From Helicobacteraceae bacterium (GTDB lineage Bacteria; Campylobacterota; Campylobacteria; Campylobacterales; Sulfurimonadaceae), in NCBI GenBank assembly GCA_027081565.1, contig JALWKG010000104.1, positions 1 to 5,883 of the forward strand: 5,883 nt of DNA, in the 5' to 3' direction. This document shows, in pieces, positions 1 through 5,105 of this stretch (the stretch's first letter is position 1; the number at the start of each line of letters is the position of its first letter). The position numbers and the translations under genes are program-made. The notes beneath the pieces were generated by a model. It saw nothing but the letters and a program-made list of their open reading frames with translations. It did not search any database and was not told the origin of the DNA.

Positions 1-1
1 G

Positions 2-127
2 TCAAAACTTGTGAAAGATCTCTACTTCGCAGGTGAAGTCTTGGATATTGTTGGTAGACGCGGTGGCTATAACTTTAACTTTGCGTGGGCAAGTGGTATG
101 ATCGCAGGTAAAGGACTCTCACACTAA
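2..127 (+). CDS. HI0933/YhiN-family NAD(P)/FAD-dependent oxidoreductase, C-terminal end (5' truncated by window)
   Basis: An open frame enters from the left edge and ends at TAA 125-127, giving 41 visible residues that end in a GKGLSH tail. The stretch LYFAGEVLDIVGRRGGYN, followed by FAWASGMIAG, is the signature C-terminus of the HI0933/YhiN flavoprotein family (TIGR00275 type). In that family the FAGE-LD and GGYN-W-SG motifs form part of the FAD-binding fold. Known members are about 400 residues of uncertain substrate, so only about a tenth of the protein is visible here. The gene converges on acyP with a 29-bp gap in which I see no hairpin plus T-run terminator. Family assignment is fairly secure from the motif; the physiological role is unknown. 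Confidence 0.85.
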   Translation, partial: SKLVKDLYFAGEVLDIVGRRGGYNFNFAWASGMIAGKGLSH

Positions 128-156
128 ATTAAATCTCTAATATGATGTACTACACT

Positions 157-426
157 TTATTTTTGAACTGAAAAAGGTCCACTAAAGTACTCCGAACAAG
201 GGTACTCTTCAAGTGAAGTCACCTTGCTGATAGGTGAGCCTTTTTTCAAAATGGTTTTAAAAGCTTCGAGTTCTGAAGGTTCACAGGTGACACAGGCCTC
301 GACGCGACCATCCTCAAGATTTTTCACATAACCACTAAAGCCCGCTTTTTTGGCATTTTTTGCGACATTGGCACGATAATAGACACCCTGCACTCTGCCT
401 GACACTAAAAACTTATAAGATCGCAT
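157..426 (-). CDS. acyP: Acylphosphatase
   Basis: This 89-residue protein matches the usual length of an acylphosphatase (about 90), a small cytoplasmic enzyme that hydrolyses the carboxyl-phosphate bond of acyl phosphates such as acetyl phosphate or carbamoyl phosphate. The diagnostic motif GRVQGVYYR lies at residues 10-18 and supplies the phosphate-binding loop and catalytic Arg18. The second motif, GYVKNLEDGRVE at 32-43, supplies catalytic Asn36. Both catalytic residues are intact. The ATG at 424-426 is preceded on the minus strand by GAGGAG with about 8 nt spacing, and by a perfect TATAAT -10 at 457-462, which supports this start. It is divergent from the DUF429 gene. The last residues (FSGPFSVQK) replace the more usual aromatic-rich ending but need not affect catalysis. 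Confidence 0.95.
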   Translation of the reverse strand: MRSYKFLVSGRVQGVYYRANVAKNAKKAGFSGYVKNLEDGRVEACVTCEPSELEAFKTILKKGSPISKVTSLEEYPCSEYFSGPFSVQK

Positions 427-456
427 TAGAGAAGCTCCTCAATCTTAATCTTCATT

Positions 457-462
457 ATTATA
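457..462 (-). promoter_or_regulatory. -10 box (TATAAT) of the acyP promoter
   Basis: Read on the minus strand, the 46-bp divergent gap contains TGTATAATAATG with a perfect TATAAT. Transcription would begin near 450, giving a leader of about 24 nt that contains the GAGGAG ribosome site before the acyP ATG. No convincing -35 box is present, which is common in Campylobacterota sigma-70 promoters. The same AT-rich stretch gives overlapping plus-strand hexamers (TATTAT 456-461, TTATAC 458-463). These could serve the divergent DUF429 gene, but would leave it an extremely short leader. Confidence 0.55.
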
Positions 463-472
463 CACTTAAGTT

Positions 473-1150
473 ATGAAAAAATCCTCTAAAATCCTTGGTA
501 TCGATCTCGGCGGATGCATGAGTGGCAACAGCGCCTATATCTATGCCGAGACAGATGGTAAACAGATAAATGTCATAGAAGCGTTCAAAGAGCCAAAACA
601 CAAAGACCATAACGCCTGTCAAAATTTTATCATCGATGTATTTGAAAAATATACTGTAGATGCTATCGCTATAGATGCACCACTAAGCCTTCCCCATCCT
701 TTACTACACCCCGAGACCAAAAACATACCAAGAGAAGGGACAGGTGAGATCATCAACCCCTACCTCTTTCGCTATACCGACTATTTTCTCTTCAAGACCT
801 TCGGTCTGCGTCCCATGCCACCGGCTGGTGACCGCATCGGTAGACTGACTGCCCGTGCCATTGCACTGCTACACCATTTTCAGTATAGATTTCCCCACAT
901 CATCATCAAAGACAAGAGTGTTCCCATTTTCGAAGTCTATCCCAAACAGATCGCACAGCACCTCTCACTGGAAAACTATAAAAAAGATCCTCAAACAACA
1001 CTGCAACGACTTGGCCATACAGAGATGATGGACGAACACCTCATCGATGCCCTGCTCTGTGTCTATGGTGGGGCCAAGATCTTAAACGGCGACACCATAC
1101 CAATACTAAAAGAGGCAGAAGGTGAAGGGTGGTGTTTTCCTGTCATCTAA
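473..1150 (+). CDS. DUF429 family protein, predicted RNase H-fold nuclease
   Basis: This 225-residue soluble protein has the pattern of the DUF429 family, which is predicted to adopt an RNase H-like nuclease fold; its substrate is not established. In order it shows the first-strand motif GIDLGG (9-14, Asp11), AIDAPLSLP (66-74, Asp68), a central RPMPPAGDRIGRLTAR stretch (113-128), FEVYPKQ (153-159, Glu154), DEHLIDALLCVYGGA (187-201, Asp187 and Asp192), and a GWCFPVI end. These acidic positions are candidate metal ligands by analogy with RNase H folds (inference). There is no signal peptide or membrane segment. The ATG at 473 puts the first strand at the right distance from the N-terminus, but its upstream ribosome site is weak (TTAAG). 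The gene stands alone: divergent from acyP, and followed by a likely terminator before the ytfJ-like gene. Confidence 0.85.
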   Translation: MKKSSKILGIDLGGCMSGNSAYIYAETDGKQINVIEAFKEPKHKDHNACQNFIIDVFEKYTVDAIAIDAPLSLPHPLLHPETKNIPREGTGEIINPYLFRYTDYFLFKTFGLRPMPPAGDRIGRLTARAIALLHHFQYRFPHIIIKDKSVPIFEVYPKQIAQHLSLENYKKDPQTTLQRLGHTEMMDEHLIDALLCVYGGAKILNGDTIPILKEAEGEGWCFPVI

Positions 1151-1151
1151 A

Positions 1152-1192
1152 GGAGACTTTTAAAACACTATGGTCTCTATTTTCTTTTTTTT
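1152..1192 (+). terminator. Likely intrinsic terminator after the DUF429 gene
   Basis: GGAGACT at 1152-1158 can pair with GGTCTCT at 1172-1178. This gives a 7-bp stem with two G-U pairs and a 13-nt loop, followed by ATTTTCTTTTTTTT at 1179-1192. The core GAGAC/GTCTC arms are perfect. The long T-run makes termination plausible although the stem is modest. The T-run also lies immediately upstream of the candidate -10 box of the next gene, so it may do double duty as AT-rich upstream promoter DNA. Confidence 0.4.
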
Positions 1193-1219
1193 GATATTAT
1201 CAATATTATTTTACAAGGA
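1192..1219 (+). promoter_or_regulatory. Extended -10 promoter and ribosome site for the ytfJ-EI24 pair
   Basis: TG-A-TATTAT at 1192-1200 is an extended -10 motif preceded by a T-run at 1181-1192. Transcription would start near 1207, and AAGGA at 1215-1219 sits 5 nt before the ATG at 1225. The -10 overlaps a perfect 13-bp inverted repeat, TTGATA-T-TATCAA (1191-1203), which could be an operator. An ATATTAT direct repeat (1194-1200, 1203-1209) gives a second possible -10. Assignment is by eye. Confidence 0.45.
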
Positions 1220-1224
1220 CACTT

Positions 1225-1737
1225 ATGAAAAAGCTTTTACTGCTTCCTTTTCTTCTCTCACTTACTCTTAGCGCCGCAGAACTTGGCTCAAAACTCCCCG
1301 GTATTACACTAGATGATGACAAGGGTGGCCGCGTGGCTGGCGGTAAATGGGAGAGTTCAGAACTCCAGGGCAAGGTTCATCTTGTTTTTTATGTTGATCC
1401 CGACGAAAGTGATCTTAATGAGGCACTCAGTGATGCGGTCAAGGCCAGTGAACCAGACCGCTCCAAATTTGCCTCAGTAGCCATCATCAACATGGCAGCG
1501 ACCTGGAAGCCCAACTTCGCTATACAATCTGTGTTAGAAGGTAAACAAGAGAAGTTCCCACACACCACCTATGTTAAAGATATGAACAAATATATCGTTA
1601 AAGGCTGGAATATAGCAGATGATAACAATGACATCATACTACTGGACAAAACAGGAAAGATCCTTTTTATTCAAGAGGGTGAAGTCGATGCAGATGGCAT
1701 TAAAAAAGTCCTCAAGCTCATCAAGGAGAACATGTGA
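1225..1737 (+). CDS. YtfJ family secreted thioredoxin-fold protein
   Basis: This 170-residue protein has a clear Sec signal peptide: MKK, then a Leu-rich core at 4-15, with cleavage likely near residues 17-18 (LSAA). It is therefore expected in the periplasm. The mature part resembles the YtfJ family (PF09695), a thioredoxin-like fold of unknown function. Visible landmarks are GKWESSELQGKVHLVFYV at 40-57 (the post-signal strand and 'W-S--L-GKV' block), a VAIINM strand at 85-90, and IILLDKTGKILFIQEGEV at 137-154. The protein contains no cysteine, so it cannot act as a thiol-disulfide oxidoreductase. Start choice is supported by AAGGA at 1215-1219 with 5 nt spacing. The next gene starts inside its stop codon, so the two are probably one operon. 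Family call fairly confident; role unknown. Confidence 0.8.
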   Translation: MKKLLLLPFLLSLTLSAAELGSKLPGITLDDDKGGRVAGGKWESSELQGKVHLVFYVDPDESDLNEALSDAVKASEPDRSKFASVAIINMAATWKPNFAIQSVLEGKQEKFPHTTYVKDMNKYIVKGWNIADDNNDIILLDKTGKILFIQEGEVDADGIKKVLKLIKENM

Positions 1738-2528
1738 ATCCAAACATCTGGAGTCTAAGTGTTCGTGACTATTTCACTAAAAAAATGTTGGCGTTCTCGT
1801 TTGCCCCTTTTATAGTGACACTGATGTTGTTTATGATCTTTCTCTCACCGCTGTATCATGTGCTGATGGACAGTGAAAACTCATCAACTATTCAAATAGA
1901 AACTACCAAGACCTCTTTTCAAGATGGTACAAAAACCACAGAAAATACCCGTATCCTCTATGATGGTGACAGTGCCTTTTTAGACTTCATTTTCAACAAT
2001 AGTGTTGCTTCATGGATTGTTGCGACCTTTTCACTTTTTTTGCTCGCAATGTTGATGTTTGTTTTGGCTATGATCACTGCCATCGTAGTCATCGGTTTTT
2101 TAACCCCTTCCATTATGAAAGAGTTACATAAACGCCACTATAGTTCCTTGACGCTTGAGAGTCATGGCAACATACTGGGGAGTATGTTTCACTCTCTTAA
2201 ATATGTCATGATCACATTTTTTTTACTCATAGTGCTTATTCCTCTCTACTTTATCCCTTTTGTGAACATCGTAGCTATAAACCTCCCTTTTTATTACCTC
2301 TTTCATAAATTTTACCTCATGGATGTCGGGGGCGCTGCTATGAGTAAAGAGGAGTTCAAAAAAATGATGTTTTTTAAAGGAAACCAAGTACGTATCAATA
2401 CCTTGTTACTTTACCTACTATCAATGGTCCCTTTTGCCGTCTTGTTTACACCGGTCTTTAATGTCTTGGTTCTAGGACATACTGTCTTTCAAAACAAACT
2501 ATTGCAACAACAAGAACTTTTGTCATAA
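1734..2528 (+). CDS. EI24/CysZ-like integral membrane protein
   Basis: This is a 264-residue polytopic inner-membrane protein. Hydrophobic segments lie at about 19-43, 92-123, 157-190 (long enough to be a hairpin with prolines at 170, 175 and 185) and 221-248. Between the first two is a hydrophilic, acidic loop at 44-86. The layout and the PFVNIVAINLPFYYLFHKFYL-type segment followed by a short soluble helix (about 203-218) resemble the EI24 domain family (PF07264), which includes the sulfate transporter CysZ. I cannot show that this one carries sulfate. Translation starts at GTG 1734, because the overlapping ATG at 1732 is immediately followed by TGA. AAGGAG at 1723-1728 sits 5 nt upstream. 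The 4-base GTGA overlap with the ytfJ-like gene implies translational coupling. Confidence 0.7.
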   Translation: MNPNIWSLSVRDYFTKKMLAFSFAPFIVTLMLFMIFLSPLYHVLMDSENSSTIQIETTKTSFQDGTKTTENTRILYDGDSAFLDFIFNNSVASWIVATFSLFLLAMLMFVLAMITAIVVIGFLTPSIMKELHKRHYSSLTLESHGNILGSMFHSLKYVMITFFLLIVLIPLYFIPFVNIVAINLPFYYLFHKFYLMDVGGAAMSKEEFKKMMFFKGNQVRINTLLLYLLSMVPFAVLFTPVFNVLVLGHTVFQNKLLQQQELLS

Positions 2529-2535
2529 TCTATCC

Positions 2536-2575
2536 CTATGGTGTCTCTGGCAAAGCACCATAGTCTTACATCTAT
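2536..2575 (+). terminator. Likely intrinsic terminator after the ytfJ-EI24 unit
   Basis: A perfect 8-bp inverted repeat, CTATGGTG (2536-2543) and CACCATAG (2556-2563), encloses a 12-nt loop and begins 7 nt after the EI24 stop codon. A weak T-rich tail follows (TCTTACATCTATTTT). Stem position and length fit a transcription terminator, but the tail is interrupted, so efficiency is uncertain. Confidence 0.5.
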
Positions 2576-2604
2576 TTTCTAAATTCAAATACAAACAAAC
2601 CCGC

Positions 2605-2610
2605 TACAAT
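2605..2610 (+). promoter_or_regulatory. -10 box (TACAAT) of the first EamA transporter gene
   Basis: TACAAT lies 23 nt before the preferred ATG at 2634, within an AT-rich, C/A-rich upstream region and without a clear -35 box. A transcript starting near 2617 would leave a leader of about 17 nt containing the GAGG ribosome site. The second EamA gene in this window has the same TACAAT hexamer at a similar distance. Confidence 0.45.
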
Positions 2611-2633
2611 GTCAAAAAAACTTGAGGCTGAAC

Positions 2634-3518
2634 ATGTTAAGTAAAGTAGATCGCGGCGTTCTTTTTATGTTGGTGAGTGCCCTTATCTCTGCACTTAACG
2701 GTGCTATTGCCAAGGTACTCAGTGATGACATCTCTGCACTTGAGATCGTTTTTTATCGAAATCTTTTAGGGGTTCTTTTTATATTGGTCATGCTCAGACA
2801 TACCCCAACCAAACTGCCGGGTGGCCAGATCCATATGTTGCTTTTACGAGGGCTATTAGGGTTTTCAGCTATGATCCTCTTTTTCTACACCATCACCACC
2901 ATTCCATTGGGCGTCGCAATCACCCTAAACAAGACCTCTCCCCTATTTGTCACCATACTTGCCTTTTTTCTACTCAAAGAGAGACTCAGTAATAAAGGTT
3001 TGTTAGCTATTGGTATCGGTTTTCTGGGTGTAGCTTTGATCACCAAACCCTTAGGTATGGCCTTTAGTTATGAGCACTTTTTGGGATTGATGGGTGGTTT
3101 TTTGGCTGCTGCTGCCTACACCACGATCAAAAAGATCAAACACCTCTACGATGCCCGTGTCATTGTGCTGTCCTTTATGGGGATGGGTTCCACACTTCCA
3201 CTTTTACTTTTTTTAATAGCACCCTACATCGACACCCCGCATTATATGGCCTTTCTCTTTCCAGACTTTGTCTGGGACTTAAGCCTCTTTACCTGGTCAT
3301 TGATCTTAGCTATGGGGATCATCTCTACACTCTCACAGTACCTTTTAACAAGAGCCTACAGTGCATCAAAAGCGGGAATTATCGGGGTCATCAGCTATAC
3401 GAACATCCCTTTTGCCATCGGGTTTGGCTACATGTTGGGAGATGCCTTTCCGGATTTTTGGAGTTTCGTGGGGATAGGATTGATCGTTTTAGGGGGTCTC
3501 TTGGTCAAAAAAGGCTAA
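2634..3518 (+). CDS. DMT superfamily (EamA) transporter
   Basis: This 294-residue, strongly hydrophobic protein has the two-repeat, ten-helix architecture of drug/metabolite transporters: EamA repeat 1 at about 8-138 and repeat 2 at about 150-291. Typical landmarks are LEIVFYRNLLG (36-46), the end-of-repeat motif LNKTSPLFVTILAFFLLKE (98-116), and in repeat 2 SYTNIPFAIGFGYMLGD (254-270) followed by a final GIGLIVLGGLL helix. Members move metabolites such as amino acids, nucleosides or cofactors across the inner membrane; the substrate cannot be read here. I place the start at ATG 2634, preceded by GAGG at 2624-2627 with 6 nt spacing. A TTG at 2622 would add four residues but has no ribosome site and would sit almost at the predicted transcript start. 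The gene converges with the esterase gene, leaving a 4-bp gap. Confidence 0.9.
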   Translation: MLSKVDRGVLFMLVSALISALNGAIAKVLSDDISALEIVFYRNLLGVLFILVMLRHTPTKLPGGQIHMLLLRGLLGFSAMILFFYTITTIPLGVAITLNKTSPLFVTILAFFLLKERLSNKGLLAIGIGFLGVALITKPLGMAFSYEHFLGLMGGFLAAAAYTTIKKIKHLYDARVIVLSFMGMGSTLPLLLFLIAPYIDTPHYMAFLFPDFVWDLSLFTWSLILAMGIISTLSQYLLTRAYSASKAGIIGVISYTNIPFAIGFGYMLGDAFPDFWSFVGIGLIVLGGLLVKKG

Positions 3519-3529
3519 CGCCTTATTGA
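3507..3529. terminator. Compact bidirectional terminator overlapping two convergent stop codons
   Basis: AAGGC (3511-3515) and GCCTT (3520-3524) form a perfect 5-bp stem with a 4-nt loop. The loop contains most of the plus-strand TAA (3516-3518), and the right arm overlaps the minus-strand stop (3523-3525). Read on the minus strand, the hairpin runs straight into TTTT from the A-run at 3507-3512, a good U-tract for ending the yigZ-esterase transcript. Read on the plus strand, the tail is only ATT, so termination there is weaker. The stem is short, so confidence is moderate. Confidence 0.45.
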
Positions 3530-4407
3530 AGTCCAAAAAAGTTGATGATCTGCTCACCTGCCGATATTTCGTGACTCACATAACCTAGCTTAGGTAAAAG
3601 ATTATAAGCGTCTGGATTTGGCCATCTGTGACCACCTCCGTCTACTTCAAAATAACGTACCTTTGCACTACAAGGAGCGATATCATACTGATGAACGATG
3701 GTACTGTCATCTAGGTCATCAAATGTTGCTTTTTCAGCTAACAGACCTAAACACTGATTGCGTGTTGTCCAATATTCTATTGTCGGTATGATCTGAATAT
3801 GATGCCCACGAATTTCCGACGGATCAAGTGGATTGACGATTTCACCACTTTTTATAAAAGCACTGTCCTCAGTTCCAAATATAAATATAGCGTCTAAGGG
3901 TGTGACATCACTTGCACAATGTGTCTGTATATATGTTGACTGTGTTGCACCCACTACACCGATGCCGTCAATTAGATTGTTCAAGTCACATGCAGCGCGT
4001 TGTGCCATTAGACCACCATTAGACATACCAACAACATAAACTTTTTGAGCACCGTCTGCACGATATTTTCTAATAATTTTTTCTATAAAAGCTACATCAT
4101 CTACAGATGAGTTCAATTCTATACGACCATCATTCCAATGCCTGTCTATGCCTTCTAAGTAAACGACCCCGTAGGTGTCACTGTTCTCTTGCAATTCGCT
4201 TAATTGAGAATAGTCTTCAAAACTTCTAATACTGCCACCGCCTCCATGCAGCCCAATAATAAGGTCATACTCTTTTTTGTTTGGAAGACGTTCTGTATAG
4301 TTACGTTCTATGCCATCGACATCAACTGTTGATTCTGCTTTGTCACTACAGCCTGTCAGACTTAAAACCACCAGTGCCATCGTTGCTGTTATTATCTTTT
4401 TTATCAT
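3523..4407 (-). CDS. Lipoprotein alpha/beta-hydrolase, PHB depolymerase/LpqC-type esterase
   Basis: This 294-residue protein begins with a lipoprotein signal peptide: MIKK, a hydrophobic core, and lipobox LTGC at 17-20 with Cys20 as the lipidated residue. It should be anchored in a membrane facing the periplasm or outside. The remainder fits the PHB depolymerase/LpqC/feruloyl-esterase-like hydrolases (COG3509 type). It shows an oxyanion-hole motif HGGGGS (54-59), the nucleophile elbow GMSNGG (127-132, Ser129), a likely acid FGTED (177-181, Asp181), and the catalytic histidine in DGGGHRWP (256-263, His260). The triad appears complete. Cys140/Cys164 and Cys219/Cys246 could form disulfides. The true substrate may be a polyester, an aromatic ester or a carbohydrate ester. 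The ATG at 4405-4407 has AGGA at 4414-4417, 6 nt upstream, and overlaps the yigZ stop as ATGA, so translation is probably coupled. Confidence 0.85.
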   Translation of the reverse strand: MIKKIITATMALVVLSLTGCSDKAESTVDVDGIERNYTERLPNKKEYDLIIGLHGGGGSIRSFEDYSQLSELQENSDTYGVVYLEGIDRHWNDGRIELNSSVDDVAFIEKIIRKYRADGAQKVYVVGMSNGGLMAQRAACDLNNLIDGIGVVGATQSTYIQTHCASDVTPLDAIFIFGTEDSAFIKSGEIVNPLDPSEIRGHHIQIIPTIEYWTTRNQCLGLLAEKATFDDLDDSTIVHQYDIAPCSAKVRYFEVDGGGHRWPNPDAYNLLPKLGYVSHEISAGEQIINFFGLQ

Positions 4408-4991
4408 TTTTTTTCCTCAATTATCTCTATAATGCGTTCGACCTGTTTTGTAAAGTCGCCCAAGACATCTTCTGTTGCACTTAGGTGCATCTCTACACCT
4501 AAGGTTTGAAACTGCTTCTCTTCGACCAACACTCCGGCCTGATTTAAAGCATATTCTACTTTTCCTATATCACTATAGGCACATTTTATGCGCAACTTCT
4601 CATGTTTTTCATAGCGTATCAACTCACTTGCTGAGACCACAAGATTGGTCGCGTCACTGTATGCACGGACCAGACCCCCAGTACCTAACTTGGTACCTCC
4701 AAAGTAGCGTACAACAACGACTGCTACATTAATAAGCTCTTGGCCTTGCAACACTGAAAGTGTCGGTTTTCCTGAAGTTCCTTTGGGCTCACCATCATCG
4801 CTGCTGCCCTCAACCACCTGGTCAAACTCATTGATATAACGAAAAGCGGTCACAAAATGACGGGCTTTAGGGTGTTCTGCTTTTAACGCACTGAGCACCT
4901 CATCATAAAGACTGTAGGGCATAAGATGGGCGATGAATTTTGACTGTTTTTCGACCAACATCTCAAAACTGTGTGCATTTACTGTAAACAT
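4404..4991 (-). CDS. yigZ: YigZ/IMPACT family protein
   Basis: This protein has 195 residues from the chosen start. It carries the UPF0029/IMPACT N-terminal domain with hallmark motifs SDDGEPKGTSGKP, VVVVRYFGGTKLGTGGLVRAY and an upstream SKFIAHL. A C-terminal DUF1949-like domain covers roughly the last 70 residues. YigZ relatives are small cytoplasmic proteins of unsettled function; eukaryotic IMPACT acts in translational control through Gcn2. The frame stays open to an ATG at 5028-5030, adding 13 mostly hydrophobic residues (MALSNLFFYRLLF). I prefer the ATG at 4989-4991 because it puts SKF about 17-19 residues from the N-terminus, close to the roughly 20-22 recalled for E. coli YigZ. Neither start has a good ribosome site, so this remains open. 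The stop TGA (4404-4406) overlaps the esterase start. Confidence 0.88.
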   Translation of the reverse strand: MFTVNAHSFEMLVEKQSKFIAHLMPYSLYDEVLSALKAEHPKARHFVTAFRYINEFDQVVEGSSDDGEPKGTSGKPTLSVLQGQELINVAVVVVRYFGGTKLGTGGLVRAYSDATNLVVSASELIRYEKHEKLRIKCAYSDIGKVEYALNQAGVLVEEKQFQTLGVEMHLSATEDVLGDFTKQVERIIEIIEEKK

Positions 4992-5075
4992 AAAGAGAAG
5001 TCTATAGAAAAAGAGGTTAGAAAGTGCCATGATTGGGAACTATTGCGCCACACCGGCTAAATAAGCTAGGTTAGA

Positions 5076-5100
5076 TACAATCTCAAAAACAAAAAAGAGG
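5076..5100 (+). promoter_or_regulatory. -10 box and ribosome site of the second EamA transporter gene
   Basis: TACAAT at 5076-5081 is the best plus-strand -10 candidate in the divergent region between yigZ and this gene. Transcription would start near 5088. AGAGG at 5096-5100 then sits 5 nt before the ATG at 5106. No -35 box is evident. A minus-strand promoter for yigZ must lie in the same region (about 4992-5105), but I see no hexamer there that I trust. Confidence 0.45.
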
Positions 5101-5105
5101 TCCCA

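Noticed and set aside
128..156. Possible terminator between the flavoprotein and acyP genes.
   Set aside because: The 29-bp gap is AT-rich with some T-runs, but I could find no stem of useful length on either strand.
1170..1271. A 33-codon hydrophobic frame (MVSIFFFLILSILFYK...) starting at ATG 1170 after an AAGGAG-like sequence at 1150-1155.
   Set aside because: The ribosome site is about 14 nt away, too far. The frame crosses the predicted terminator and promoter, and overlaps the ytfJ-like gene out of frame. The hydrophobicity follows from the T-run.
2622..2633. TTG start for the first EamA transporter.
   Set aside because: It has no upstream ribosome site and lies only about 5 nt from the predicted transcript start; ATG 2634 has GAGG at a good spacing.
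3833..4039. Plus-strand frame of 68 codons opposite the esterase gene.
   Set aside because: It is antisense to a well-supported gene and has no ribosome site or family resemblance.
4281..4484. Plus-strand frame of 67 codons across the esterase/yigZ junction.
   Set aside because: Its Leu/Phe-rich product is the antisense of Lys/Glu codons and the A-run in the real genes; no ribosome site.
4475..4732. Plus-strand frame of 85 codons opposite yigZ.
   Set aside because: Shadow of yigZ, which has unmistakable family motifs on the other strand.
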